A stretch of DNA of 64,000 bases, taken from assembly GCF_000384315.1 (NCBI RefSeq), contig NZ_ARVW01000001.1, forward strand, positions 1,001,746 through 1,065,745. The letters are read 5' to 3'. The position numbers and the translations under genes are program-made. Positions 34,055 to 42,503 of the stretch are shown in pieces. This DNA comes from Amycolatopsis nigrescens CSC17Ta-90. Lineage in GTDB: Bacteria > Actinomycetota > Actinomycetes > Mycobacteriales > Pseudonocardiaceae. Within the stretch, counting starts at the first letter, position 1. Every line of letters begins with the position of its first letter. Under the pieces are notes generated by a model. It was not told the DNA's origin, made no database searches, and saw nothing but the letters and a program-made list of their open reading frames with translations.

Positions 34055-34411
34055 ATGACCGAGCTGGGCCACCGAAAGAGCAGGCTGCCCCCGCCGCCGC
34101 ACGTCGTCTGGGACTCGCTGGCGCGCCCGCACCAACCGGACGCGCGGCCGTGGCTGGAGCTGCTCTCCGACGAGGTCGAGCCGCGGGTGGTGGCGGCGCA
34201 GCGGCCGGCGCTGGTGGTCTGGTCCTCGCTGTGGCCGAGCCGGCCGAACGACGAGATCCGCTTCGACCTCGAACCGGCCGGGGTGGAGACCGCCCTGCGC
34301 TGGACGCTGACCACCACCGGCGACACCCCGGACGAGAGCAAGCTCGGGCACCTGCGCTTCCGGCTGAACAAGCTGATCAACGAAAAGCTGCGGCACTCCT
34401 ACGGCCAGTGA
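34055..34411 (+). CDS. Small conserved-looking hypothetical protein
   Basis: I do not recognise this 118-residue protein. It begins MTELGHRKSRLPPPPHVVWDSLARPHQP and ends with a basic helix (LRFRLNKLINEKLRHSYGQ). The centre alternates strands with Trp-rich segments (LVVWSSLWPSRPNDEIRFDLEP). The Pro-rich start followed by VVWDSL resembles proteins with an SRPBCC-like fold, but this is only an impression. No signal peptide or helix long enough to span the membrane. It is divergent from the LLM gene and converges on cbiD across a palindrome. Confidence 0.65.
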   Translation: MTELGHRKSRLPPPPHVVWDSLARPHQPDARPWLELLSDEVEPRVVAAQRPALVVWSSLWPSRPNDEIRFDLEPAGVETALRWTLTTTGDTPDESKLGHLRFRLNKLINEKLRHSYGQ

Positions 34412-34440
34412 CTCCGCCGATTCGCCGCCGCCCGTACGAG

Positions 34441-34487
34441 CCCAATGTGACGTTTGGTGTGTTCTATTGGCCGAACGTCACGTTGGG
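34441..34487. terminator. Hairpin between the hypothetical gene and cbiD
   Basis: Arms 34441-34457 (CCCAATGTGACGTTTGG) and 34471-34487 (CCGAACGTCACGTTGGG) pair with two G:U-compatible differences around a 13-nt loop. The cbiD stop TGA (34478-34480, minus strand) is inside the right arm. Confidence 0.75.
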
Positions 34488-35575
34488 CTCGGTCCGGCCC
34501 GGCCGACGATGACGCCGGCGCGGTCGATCACCACCACGTCCAGCGAAATCGGCGCGTCGCCGAGTACCTCCGCGGCCACCGCGCGGGCCCGTTCGGCGAC
34601 CAGCCCGCCCAGTTCCAGCCCCTCGGCCTCGGCCAGCCGGAGGGCGTGCAGCGCGGTGTTCGCCTCGGTGATCGGCCCGGCCAGCCCGGCGAACCCCGCC
34701 CGCTCCGCCAGTCCCGCGAGCAGCCCGAGGTCCACCTGCGACCGTTTCGAATGCAGGTCCAGATGCCCGGCCGCGAGCTTGCTGAACTTGGCGAACCCGC
34801 CGGCCAGCGACAGCCGGTCCACCGGGTGCCGCCGCAGGTACTTCAGCACCGCGCCGGCGAAGTCGCCCATGTCCAGCAGCGCGGTTTCCGGCAGCCCGTA
34901 CAGCTCGGCCACCACCCGCTCCGAGGTGCTGCCGGTCGCACCGGCGACATGCGTCACGCCCATCGCCCGCGCAACGTCCACCCCGCGCCGGATGCTGTCG
35001 ATCCACGCCGAACAGGAGTAGGGCACGACCACCCCGGTGGTGCCGAGCACGGACAGCCCGCCGAGGATGCCGAGCCGCGGGTTCCAGGTGTGCCGCGCCA
35101 TCTCCTCGCCGTCCGGGATGGAGATCTCCACCAGCACGTCACCGGTACCGCCGTGCGCGGCCGCCACCCGGTGCACCGCCTCGGTGATCAGCCGCCGCGG
35201 CACCGGGTTGATCGCCGGCTCACCCACCTCCAGCGGCAGCCCCGGCCTGGTCACCGTGCCCACGCCCGGCCCTGCCGCGAAGGCGACCCCGCTGCCCGGT
35301 TCGCCGGCCCGCACGGTGGCCACGACCAGCGCGCCGTGCGTGACGTCCGGGTCGTCGCCCGCGTCCTTGATCACACCGGCGCTCGCCGACCCGGCCGCCC
35401 GCGACTCGGTGGCCAGCGCGAAACTCGGCCGCCGCCCCTTGGGCAGCAGCACCTCGACCGGGTCCGGGAACTCGCCGGTGAGCAGCGCGGTGTAGGCCGC
35501 GGTGGCCGCCGCGGTCGCGCAGGCGCCCGTGGTCCAGCCGTATCGCAGCCCTTCCGGGGTCCGTCGCTCAGCCAT
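34478..35575 (-). CDS. cbiD: CbiD-type precorrin/cobalt-precorrin-5B C1-methyltransferase
   Basis: This 365-residue protein has the CbiD signatures LRYGWTTGACATAAATAAYTALL at the start, VIKDAGDDPDVTHGA, GVGTVTRPGLPLEVGEPAINPVPR, VPYSCSAWIDSI and DMGDFAGAVLKYL. CbiD performs C1 methylation in the anaerobic pathway, where aerobic organisms use CobF. Here it sits with cobG, cobN and other aerobic-type genes, and no CobF is present, so it probably acts on a cobalt-free precorrin. It is divergent from cobK by 25 bp. Confidence 0.92.
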   Translation of the reverse strand: MAERRTPEGLRYGWTTGACATAAATAAYTALLTGEFPDPVEVLLPKGRRPSFALATESRAAGSASAGVIKDAGDDPDVTHGALVVATVRAGEPGSGVAFAAGPGVGTVTRPGLPLEVGEPAINPVPRRLITEAVHRVAAAHGGTGDVLVEISIPDGEEMARHTWNPRLGILGGLSVLGTTGVVVPYSCSAWIDSIRRGVDVARAMGVTHVAGATGSTSERVVAELYGLPETALLDMGDFAGAVLKYLRRHPVDRLSLAGGFAKFSKLAAGHLDLHSKRSQVDLGLLAGLAERAGFAGLAGPITEANTALHALRLAEAEGLELGGLVAERARAVAAEVLGDAPISLDVVVIDRAGVIVGRAGPSPT

Positions 35576-35600
35576 CTTCCATCGCGGGCAGTATCACCGC

Positions 35601-36338
35601 ATGACCCTCGTACTGCTGCTGGGAGGCACCGCGGAGGCCCGCGAACTGGCCGCCGAACTGCATCGGCGCGGGATCGGCGTGGTGTCCTCGCTGGCCGGGC
35701 GGGTGAGCAGTCCCCGGCTGCCCACCGGGGAAGTGCGGATGGGCGGTTTCGGCGGTGTGCAGGGCTTGGCGCGGTGGCTGGCCGAGTTGGGCGTGACCGC
35801 TGTGGTGGATGCCACACATCCGTTCGCGGAGAAGATCGGCGGCAACGCGGTCACCGCCGCGCGGCTGGCCGGGGTGCCGCTGCTGCGGCTGCAACGGCTG
35901 GGCTGGCAGGAAGGCCCGGAGGACGACTGGCACTGGGCGGGCTCGCTGGCGGAGGCCGCGAATATGCTGCCGGACCTGGGCAAACGGGTCTTCCTCAGCA
36001 CCGGGCGGCAGGGCTTGTCCGCCTTCGCGCACCTTCGGGACCTATGGTTTCTGGCCCGCTGCGTCGACCCGCCGGGCCCGCCGCTCCCGCCCCGGTTCGA
36101 GCTGCTCCTCGACCGCGGCCCGTACCTGTTGGAAGGGGAATCGGCCCTGCTCCGCGAGCATCGGATCCACGTGCTGGTCACCAAGGACAGCGGCGGCACG
36201 CACACCTCGGCGAAGCTCACCGCCGCCCGTACGCTCGGCCTGCCCGTGGTGGTCGTCCGCCGCCCGCCCCGGCCGGCGGCCCGCACCGTGGAGACCGTCG
36301 AGGCGGCCGCCAACTGGGTACTGCGAGGAACACCATGA
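35601..36338 (+). CDS. cobK: Precorrin-6A reductase
   Basis: This 245-residue NADPH-dependent reductase starts LVLLLGGTAEARELAAEL and has SSLAGRVSSPRLPTGEVRMGGFGG, VVDATHPFAEKI and VTKDSGGTHTSAKLTAARTLGLPVVVVRRP, the CobK/CbiJ signatures. It reduces precorrin-6A to 6B. The ATG at 35601 was chosen over earlier Met codons because it aligns with family starts. The stop overlaps bluB (ATGA). Confidence 0.94.
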   Translation: MTLVLLLGGTAEARELAAELHRRGIGVVSSLAGRVSSPRLPTGEVRMGGFGGVQGLARWLAELGVTAVVDATHPFAEKIGGNAVTAARLAGVPLLRLQRLGWQEGPEDDWHWAGSLAEAANMLPDLGKRVFLSTGRQGLSAFAHLRDLWFLARCVDPPGPPLPPRFELLLDRGPYLLEGESALLREHRIHVLVTKDSGGTHTSAKLTAARTLGLPVVVVRRPPRPAARTVETVEAAANWVLRGTP

Positions 36339-36994
36339 ACGACGAGCTCAACGCCTTCTACCGCGTCCTGGAGCGCCGCCGCGACGTCCGCGCGGAGTTC
36401 ACCGGCGAGCCGATCCCGGAGGACGTGCTGACCAGGGTGCTGGCCGCGGCACACGCCGCACCGAGTGTCGGGCTCACCCAGCCGTGGGACTTCGTGCTGG
36501 TAGCGGCCGAGGACACCCGTCGCGCGTTCCGCGAGCACGTGCTCGCCGAGCGCGAGGCGTTCGCCGGCTCGCTGTCCGCCGAGCGCAACGGCACCTTCGG
36601 CAAGATCAAGATCGAGGGCATCCTGGAGTCCAGCCTCGGCGTGGTGGTGACCTACGACCCCACCCGCGGCGCTCCGGACGTGCTCGGCCGGCACGCCATC
36701 GCGGACGCCGGGCTGTACTCGGTCTGCCTCGCCATCCAGAACCTGTGGCTGGCGGCCACCGCCGAGGGCCTCGGCGTGGGCTGGGTCAGCTTCTACCGTG
36801 AGGAGCACCTGCGTGAACTGCTCGCCGTGCCCGCCGGGATCCGGCCGGTGGCGTGGCTCTGCCTCGGCCCCGTGCACACCCTCCAAGATGCCCCTGACCT
36901 GGAGAGACATGGTTGGCGAAGCCGTCGTCCACTGGCCGCCGCGGTGCACCGCGAACGGTTCCTTACTCGCCAGTCCGATGAGCAAACGGAGTAG
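36335..36994 (+). CDS. bluB: 5,6-dimethylbenzimidazole synthase
   Basis: This 219-residue nitroreductase-fold protein makes dimethylbenzimidazole from FMNH2 with oxygen. FYRVLERRRDVRAEF, HAAPSVGLTQPWDFVLV, the long VLAEREAF...KIKIEGI region and LWLAATAEGLGVGWVSFY are the BluB pattern that separates it from ordinary nitroreductases. It supplies the lower ligand base used by CobT. ATGA overlap with cobK places it firmly in the cobalamin set. Confidence 0.92.
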   Translation: MNDELNAFYRVLERRRDVRAEFTGEPIPEDVLTRVLAAAHAAPSVGLTQPWDFVLVAAEDTRRAFREHVLAEREAFAGSLSAERNGTFGKIKIEGILESSLGVVVTYDPTRGAPDVLGRHAIADAGLYSVCLAIQNLWLAATAEGLGVGWVSFYREEHLRELLAVPAGIRPVAWLCLGPVHTLQDAPDLERHGWRSRRPLAAAVHRERFLTRQSDEQTE

Positions 36995-37036
36995 CCCCAC
37001 GCGGGTATCACAGGGCCGGGCGATAGCGTTGCTGCA

Positions 37037-40000
37037 ATGCGGATCGCCACCAGGCCGCCTTCAAAGGCCCGTGATGAGGTGACAGACCCCGAGCTCGAAA
37101 GCCCGGAGACGAGCAGTGCCGGCAGATCCCGCCACCGGATGTGGCGGCGGCTGGCGCTCGTTCTGGGCCTGATAGCCGCCGGGGCTGCTTTGGCATTCCC
37201 GTTTCTGCCGGTCTGGCAGGACACAGCCAAGATCGTCTGGCCGTCGGGCACCGACACCACCTCGGTCAACGCCCCCCTGACCGGCTACTGGGCGCAGGAC
37301 ATCCAGGTCAACCTGCCCTGCGAGACGGTCAAGTCGGTGGACGAGCGCACCTCCGGTTCGGTGCTGCTGTTCTCCACCATCCCGCCAGCCAGGGCCGAGA
37401 ACGGCGCCGGCATGCAGCTGAGCATCGACCGGGGCCTGCTCACCGCGTCCAACCGGGGCCAGCAGGTGGCCAGGCAGCCGCTGCCGCCGTCCGGCTGCGA
37501 CGTGCGGATCAGCTCGACCGCGGAACGCACCACGCTGTCCGTGGCCGGCACCCCGATCTACGACGTCAACGGCGATGCCCGCCCGCGCGTGGTGGGCATC
37601 TTCACCGACATCGCCGGCGCCAAGGACCCGACCGCCGGGCTGCAGGTCGAGATCACCCCGGACACCCGCTACCAGTCCTCACCGACCGGCTGGAAGATCG
37701 CCGTCGGCGCGGTCGGCGTGCTGGCCCTGATCGGCTGCCTGATCGCGGTCAACCGGCTGGACCGCGGCAACGCGCGTCGGGCGCCGCGCTGGGCGCCGGT
37801 CGGCTGGTGGCGGCTGACCGGACGGGACGCCACGGTCATCCTGGCGCTCGGCGCCTGGGTCTTCATCGGCCCGGTGACCTCGGACGACGGCTACATCCTG
37901 ACCATGGCCAGAGTCACCGAGCACGCCGGCTTCCTGCCGAACTACCACCGCTGGTTCGGAGTGGCGGAGGCGCCGTTCGGCTGGTTCTACCACGTGTACG
38001 AACTGATGGCGCACGTCAGCACGGTGCCGCCGTGGATCAGACTGCCGTCCTTCCTGCTCGGCGTGATCAGCTGGCTGCTGATCAGCCGTGAGGTGATGCC
38101 CAGGCTGGGCAGCCAGGTCCGGGTCAGCCGCGCGGCGGGCTGGGCCGCCGCCGCGGTGTTCCTGGTCTGGTGGATGCCCTACAACAACGGGGTCCGGCCG
38201 GAGCCGGTGGCCGCGGTCGGCTCGCTGCTCGCGCTGTGCGCGGTGGAGCGGACCCTGGTCACCCGGCGGATGCTGCCGCTGTGCCTCGGGCTGCTGGCGG
38301 CCGCCTTCACCCTGGCCGCCACCCCGACCGGGCTGATCGCGGTGGCCCCGTTCCTGGTCGCCGCCAGGCCGCTGTTCCAGCTCCTGCGCAGCCGCGCCAA
38401 GGAGGGCTGGCTGCCGGTGCTCGCGCCGATCCTCGGTTCCGGGCTGCTGGTGCTGGTGGTGATCTTCGCCGACCAGACCTTCGCCAGCGTGCTGGAGGCG
38501 AGCAGGCTGCGCACCCAGGTCGGGCCCAGCCTGTCCTGGTTCGAGGAGCTTTCCCGCTACGAGCTGCTGTTCGCGAACTCGGCGGACGGTTCGTTGTCAC
38601 GCCGGTTCCCGGTGCTGCTGTTGGTGCTGTGCACCGGTACCTGCCTGGTGGTGCTGCTGCGGCGCGGCCGGATCCAGGGAGCCGCGCTGGGCCCGGCCCG
38701 GCGGCTGATCGGCACCGTGGCGCTGTTCTTCCTGATGCTGACGCTGACCCCGACCAAGTGGACGCACCACTTCGGTGCCTTCGCCGCGGTCGGTGCGGCG
38801 ATGGCCGCGCTCACCGCGCTGGCCACCAGTTCCACCGTGCTGCGCTCGAAACGCAACCGGGCCGCGTTCCTGGCCGGGCTGCTGGTGATGGCCGCGCTGG
38901 CCGCCACCGGGCCGAACTCCTACTGGTTCGTGTCCAACATCGGCGTGCCGTGGAACGACAAACCGATCTCCATCAACGGGATCGGCCTGTCCAGCGTGCT
39001 GCTGCTTGGCGCGGTGGTCGCCGCGGTCTTCGCCTTCGTGGAGAACGTCCGCGCGCACCGGCCGAACATGCCGCCGGGACCGCAGGAACGCCGCGGCCGG
39101 TCGCTGCGGCTCGGTTCGATGTCGCTGGTGGCCGTCTGCGGTGCGGTCGCCGCGCTGGAGTTCGCCAGCATGGCCAAGGCGATCCAGGAGCAGTGGAGCA
39201 GCTACAGCCTCGGCGCGGCCAACGTGGCGCACCTGACCGGCAAGAACTGCAACCTGTCCGACCACGTGATGGTGGAGCGGGACCCGGTGTCCAGCGTGCT
39301 GGAACCGGTGGCGGCGACCACGCTGCCCGCCACCCCGCCACCCGCGCAGCCGCCGGCCCCGCCCTCCCCGGACTCGCCGGTGGTGACCACTCCGCCGCCG
39401 CCGAACGACGGCACCGGCAAGACCGAGGTCGGTTTCCATACCACGGCCACCCTGGACGACGACCCGCTGGCCGACCCGCCGCACGGGTTCACCACCTCGG
39501 ACGTGCCGATGTGGAGCAGCTACCGGGACCCGAACACCCCGGTCGCCAGGCTGCGCACGGACTGGTACGCGGTGCCGAAGGACCAGCCGGACGGCCAGGT
39601 CGCGGTCGCGGTGGCCGCCGCGAGCGACAAGGCCACCACGGTGTCGGTGGAGTTCGGCACGGAGACCCCGGAGGGCGTGCGGGTGCTGCAGAGCCAGCAG
39701 GTGCTCGGCACCGGCGGCGGCACCGGCAGCTGGGGCGACGTGCGGCTGGACCTGCGCAACGCGCCGCCCGGCTCGAACCTGGTCCGGGTGGTCGCCAAGG
39801 ACGACGACCTGACCGAGGACGGCTGGGTCGCGGTCACCGCGCCGCGCGTGCCCAGTTTCACCACGCTCACCGAGCGGGTCGGCAACGAGCCGGTGTACAT
39901 GGACTGGCCATCGTCCTTCGTGTACCCCTGCATCAACCCGGTCCAGTCCAAGGACGGGATCTCGGACGTGCCGAAGTACCGGATCACCGCCGGCCCGCTG

Positions 40001-40252
40001 GCCGGTGAGGGCGGCGTAGCCGGCAACGAGGGCGGCGGGCCGAACGGCTTCCTGGAGGAGCTGGCCGACGAGCCCGAGGTGCCGAGCTTCCTGCTGGGTG
40101 AGCCAGGTCAGCCGTGGGGCCAGCTGAAGAGCATCGAGCCGTACACCGAGGGCACCACGCCGACGGTGGTCCGCGGCAAGGAGATGCAGAGCGGCTGGTG
40201 GTCGCCTGGGCCGGGACCGCGTCAGCCGAACGGCTCAGCGCAGACCCGGTGA
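37037..40252 (+). CDS. emb: Emb-type arabinofuranosyltransferase
   Basis: This 1071-residue GT-C membrane enzyme uses decaprenyl-phosphoarabinose to build wall arabinan. One helix lies at about 36-58, a carbohydrate-binding jelly-roll follows (60-215), then about a dozen further helices to residue 720. The catalytic acidic pair is in GPVTSDDGYI near 280-282. The C-terminal carbohydrate-binding domain (about 800-1060) has WSSYRDPNTPVARLRTDWY. Unlike mycobacterial Emb proteins as I recall them, a Pro-rich insert (about 760-795, PPPAQPPAPPSPDSP) precedes that domain. Only one emb gene is present. It ends in a GTGA overlap with a small gene. Confidence 0.92.
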   Translation: MRIATRPPSKARDEVTDPELESPETSSAGRSRHRMWRRLALVLGLIAAGAALAFPFLPVWQDTAKIVWPSGTDTTSVNAPLTGYWAQDIQVNLPCETVKSVDERTSGSVLLFSTIPPARAENGAGMQLSIDRGLLTASNRGQQVARQPLPPSGCDVRISSTAERTTLSVAGTPIYDVNGDARPRVVGIFTDIAGAKDPTAGLQVEITPDTRYQSSPTGWKIAVGAVGVLALIGCLIAVNRLDRGNARRAPRWAPVGWWRLTGRDATVILALGAWVFIGPVTSDDGYILTMARVTEHAGFLPNYHRWFGVAEAPFGWFYHVYELMAHVSTVPPWIRLPSFLLGVISWLLISREVMPRLGSQVRVSRAAGWAAAAVFLVWWMPYNNGVRPEPVAAVGSLLALCAVERTLVTRRMLPLCLGLLAAAFTLAATPTGLIAVAPFLVAARPLFQLLRSRAKEGWLPVLAPILGSGLLVLVVIFADQTFASVLEASRLRTQVGPSLSWFEELSRYELLFANSADGSLSRRFPVLLLVLCTGTCLVVLLRRGRIQGAALGPARRLIGTVALFFLMLTLTPTKWTHHFGAFAAVGAAMAALTALATSSTVLRSKRNRAAFLAGLLVMAALAATGPNSYWFVSNIGVPWNDKPISINGIGLSSVLLLGAVVAAVFAFVENVRAHRPNMPPGPQERRGRSLRLGSMSLVAVCGAVAALEFASMAKAIQEQWSSYSLGAANVAHLTGKNCNLSDHVMVERDPVSSVLEPVAATTLPATPPPAQPPAPPSPDSPVVTTPPPPNDGTGKTEVGFHTTATLDDDPLADPPHGFTTSDVPMWSSYRDPNTPVARLRTDWYAVPKDQPDGQVAVAVAAASDKATTVSVEFGTETPEGVRVLQSQQVLGTGGGTGSWGDVRLDLRNAPPGSNLVRVVAKDDDLTEDGWVAVTAPRVPSFTTLTERVGNEPVYMDWPSSFVYPCINPVQSKDGISDVPKYRITAGPLAGEGGVAGNEGGGPNGFLEELADEPEVPSFLLGEPGQPWGQLKSIEPYTEGTTPTVVRGKEMQSGWWSPGPGPRQPNGSAQTR

Positions 40253-40503
40253 GCCAGGTTCAGCCCGAGGACGTCGAGCGCGCACTGCGCAGCGTGCGCT
40301 CGGCGTCCTACCGGCTCGCCGCGGACGAGGACGGCACCACGCTGGCCCTGGTCATGCGGGCCAGCGAACCGGGCAGGCGCAACGCCGCGTCCAGGATCGT
40401 CCGCCTGCTCACCGAACACGGCCTCACCCTTGGCGCCGTGAACCCGGTGGAAGCCCTCACCCTGAGCGAAGACCCGCTGCTCGTCATGCGGCGTCGTGAG
40501 TGA
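40249..40503 (+). CDS. Small protein translationally coupled to emb
   Basis: I do not recognise this 84-residue protein. GTG at 40249 overlaps the emb stop (GTGA), which marks the start better than the longer open frame reaching back into emb. The sequence looks like one small alpha/beta domain: QPEDVERALRSVRSASYRLAADEDG, TTLALVMRASEPGRRN, RIVRLLTEHGLTLGAVNPVEAL, then SEDPLLVMRRRE. The final GAG TGA lies in the palindrome that follows. Composition matches native coding DNA. It might regulate or accompany Emb, but that is only context. Confidence 0.6.
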   Translation: MSQVQPEDVERALRSVRSASYRLAADEDGTTLALVMRASEPGRRNAASRIVRLLTEHGLTLGAVNPVEALTLSEDPLLVMRRRE

Positions 40504-40536
40504 AAAGTGTTGTCCTGGCAACACTTTTCACTCACG
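40495..40536. terminator. Perfect palindrome of the GTGAGTGAAAAGTGTTG family
   Basis: 18-bp perfect arms (40495-40512, 40519-40536) around TCCTGG. It is identical over 42 nt to the element at 44644-44685. The upstream small gene takes its TGA from the left arm. The 96 bp after it, up to the HNH gene stop, hold nothing I can name. Confidence 0.85.
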
Positions 40537-40632
40537 ACCCGCCCCTGAGGAACTCGCACTGCGCGAACGCGGAACTCGCGGTGTCGGAAGGAAGAACTCC
40601 CGAGTTCTACTCGGCCGGGCGGGGCCGGATGG

Positions 40633-41892
40633 CTAGAAGGGTGGGGGTTCGTCGTCGTTTTTCGACGACGGCACCGCTGGATCGACGAGAGGTTCTGGGC
40701 GGGTTGTGTAGGTGCGGCCGGTCGGAGTCGTGACAGTGAGGTCGGCGGTGTCGGGGTTGAAGTCGAAGGTCCAGCCGGGTTGGTCTTTCAGGCGGTGGTG
40801 GTAGCGGCACAGGCAGCAGAGGTTGTGTTCACAGGTGTCGCCATCCTGAGACCAGGCGGTGCAGTGGTCGGTGTCGCAGCGCTGGGCGGGGCGATTGCAG
40901 CCGGGGGCGCGGCAGGTGCGGTCGCGGACCTGGACCAACTCGGCCAGGTCGGCGGGTGGCCGGTAGCGAGTCCGGCCGACATCCCGGACGGTGCCGGATA
41001 CGGGGTCGGTCAACACCTTGCGCCACACCGAATCAGGTTGGTTCATGAGGTGGCGGCCGATCTCACCCGGGATGGGGCCGTGACCGACCAGTTCGCAGCC
41101 GTCTTCTCGGAGGCCGAGGGCGGTGTCGAGGGGGATGTGGATGAACACCTGCGCGGCCACACCATCGATACCGCCATGCTGACCGAGCAGCAACTCGGTG
41201 CACACATCCGCGCGAAGCTGATCCATCGTGCGCGGCTCATCCCGGGTGTGGAGCTTGCGGGCCAGAGCATCCACCCGCGCATACACCGCGGTAGCGATCT
41301 CCGCGGGAAGGTACGCCCACAGCGACGCCATCGCATCCGGCTCGTGGATCAACTCCACCTTGCGATCAAGGCGGCGGGCAGCGGCTCGGGTCTTCTGGCC
41401 TTCCGGGTCCAGACCCGCGACCACGTGCGTGACTGCTTTGCGCCAATTCGACGGGCTCTTCTGGCCAATCCGCTCGGCAAGCAAACGGTCGGCTTCACCC
41501 ACCAGCTCATCCGGTAAAACGGCGATACCATCGAAGGCCTGGCGGGCTTTGCCGATATCCAGCTCACCCTCCTCCATTGCCGCCAGCAAACATGGCAACC
41601 GAGTCACCAGCGCGACCGACAACGCCACTCGGGTAGCGGTGGCTTCACGCGACAACCGCAGCTCCGGCGCCAGCTCATCGACAACGGATCGCGCCCCGCC
41701 CCGCAGCGCGGAAAACCGCGCGACGAAACGAACTTCCACCGCATCAATCTGACACCGCAACCGGCGACAAGCCGCCACGGCATCCACCGACCCGACGTCA
41801 TCGAACCCGTCGATCACCTCCGCGGACAACCCGAAAAACCGAGACGGCGACAACACTTCATCACCCGGCTCCGGACCCAATCTTCTTAACAT
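40633..41892 (-). CDS. DUF222 / HNH endonuclease-domain protein (13E12 family)
   Basis: This 419-residue protein has an N-terminal DUF222 region (about 30-290: RLRCQIDAVEVRFVARFSAL, LSREATATRVALSVAL, ELDIGKARQAFDGI). A C-terminal HNH nuclease follows with CRAPGCNRPAQRCDTDHCTAWSQDG and CEHNLCCLCRYHHRLK, giving zinc Cys pairs and the catalytic His. Such genes are multicopy and repeat-like in actinobacteria, and some carry group II introns or inteins. The ATG at 41892 follows GGGGGTTGTA. The 70 bp upstream are visibly AT-richer than the surroundings, in line with an acquired segment. The cellular role is unknown. Confidence 0.88.
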   Translation of the reverse strand: MLRRLGPEPGDEVLSPSRFFGLSAEVIDGFDDVGSVDAVAACRRLRCQIDAVEVRFVARFSALRGGARSVVDELAPELRLSREATATRVALSVALVTRLPCLLAAMEEGELDIGKARQAFDGIAVLPDELVGEADRLLAERIGQKSPSNWRKAVTHVVAGLDPEGQKTRAAARRLDRKVELIHEPDAMASLWAYLPAEIATAVYARVDALARKLHTRDEPRTMDQLRADVCTELLLGQHGGIDGVAAQVFIHIPLDTALGLREDGCELVGHGPIPGEIGRHLMNQPDSVWRKVLTDPVSGTVRDVGRTRYRPPADLAELVQVRDRTCRAPGCNRPAQRCDTDHCTAWSQDGDTCEHNLCCLCRYHHRLKDQPGWTFDFNPDTADLTVTTPTGRTYTTRPEPLVDPAVPSSKNDDEPPPF

Positions 41893-42019
41893 TACAACCC
41901 CCTGAAAAGAATCAATCGGTTAGCTCCATAATACCAAGAAAACAACCACCAAAAGTGTGAACAGCAGTGCCGGGAGTTCCTGTCACCGCGTGATCCGAAC
42001 TGTCGCACGGATGCCGGAT

Positions 42020-42470
42020 CCAGCCGGGCAGAGCCCTGGAAGACAGGGAGGAAGACGGCCTGGCCACCAACGCGATCTATCTGGCGCAGCACAAGACCGA
42101 CGCAGGGAAGTCGCGAACTACCTCGACCGGCGGCTGAAACGAGTCGCGCGCTATTCCAACGGAATCGACGTGGTGCCGCAGGCGTGGAACTGCCACCGGC
42201 TGGCGAAAGGTGGATGACGCAGTTCCTCTATCAGCATGAAAGGGCTTACCCCGATCTTCTCGACATCGAGGGACTGGTGCCGCCGCACCAGTCCTCGTCC
42301 GAGGCCACCATCTGGAACCCGGCGCTGCGCCGGATCATGGCGGAGAACGGACTCGCACTCCCGCCCGAACTGGCCCGCGTGCCCGCCGCCGGTGCTCGTC
42401 GAGGGCCAACTCGCCGCCCTGATCGAAGCCGAGCTGAACGACAACGACGAACCCTCTGGCGACTCACCGT
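42020..42470 (+). pseudogene. Decayed coding region of unknown family
   Basis: Between the HNH gene and cobIJ (611 bp) there is no intact gene, but coding-like text survives in changing frames. One frame reads EDREEDGLATNAIYLAQHKTDA, a second continues REVANYLDRRLKRVARYSNGIDVV to a stop at 42217, then WMTQFLYQHERAYPDLLDIEGLV and WNPALRRIMAENGLALPPEL, and after another shift LVEGQLAALIEAELNDNDEP. At least two frameshifts and a stop would have to be repaired. I do not recognise the parent protein. Its place beside a DUF222/HNH gene suggests an eroded insertion. Confidence 0.45.
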
Positions 42471-42501
42471 CTCCGGGTGCCCCGGGCCGGGGCACCCGGA
42501 G
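42471..42501. terminator. Perfect GC-rich hairpin downstream of cobIJ
   Basis: CTCCGGGTGCCCC (42471-42483) and GGGGCACCCGGAG (42489-42501) are perfect 13-bp arms around a 5-nt loop. It lies 3 nt after the cobIJ stop on the minus strand and is a plausible terminator. Its sequence differs from the repeated palindrome families. Confidence 0.75.
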
Positions 42502-42503
42502 CG

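Noticed and set aside
40114..40503. Longer version of the small gene after emb
   Set aside because: The extra 45 codons overlap emb in another frame; the GTGA overlap at 40249 is the ordinary coupled start.
40633..41892. DUF222/HNH gene as a transposase or insertion sequence
   Set aside because: No DDE motif, no terminal inverted repeats and no target duplication were found around it; it is only repeat-like at family level.
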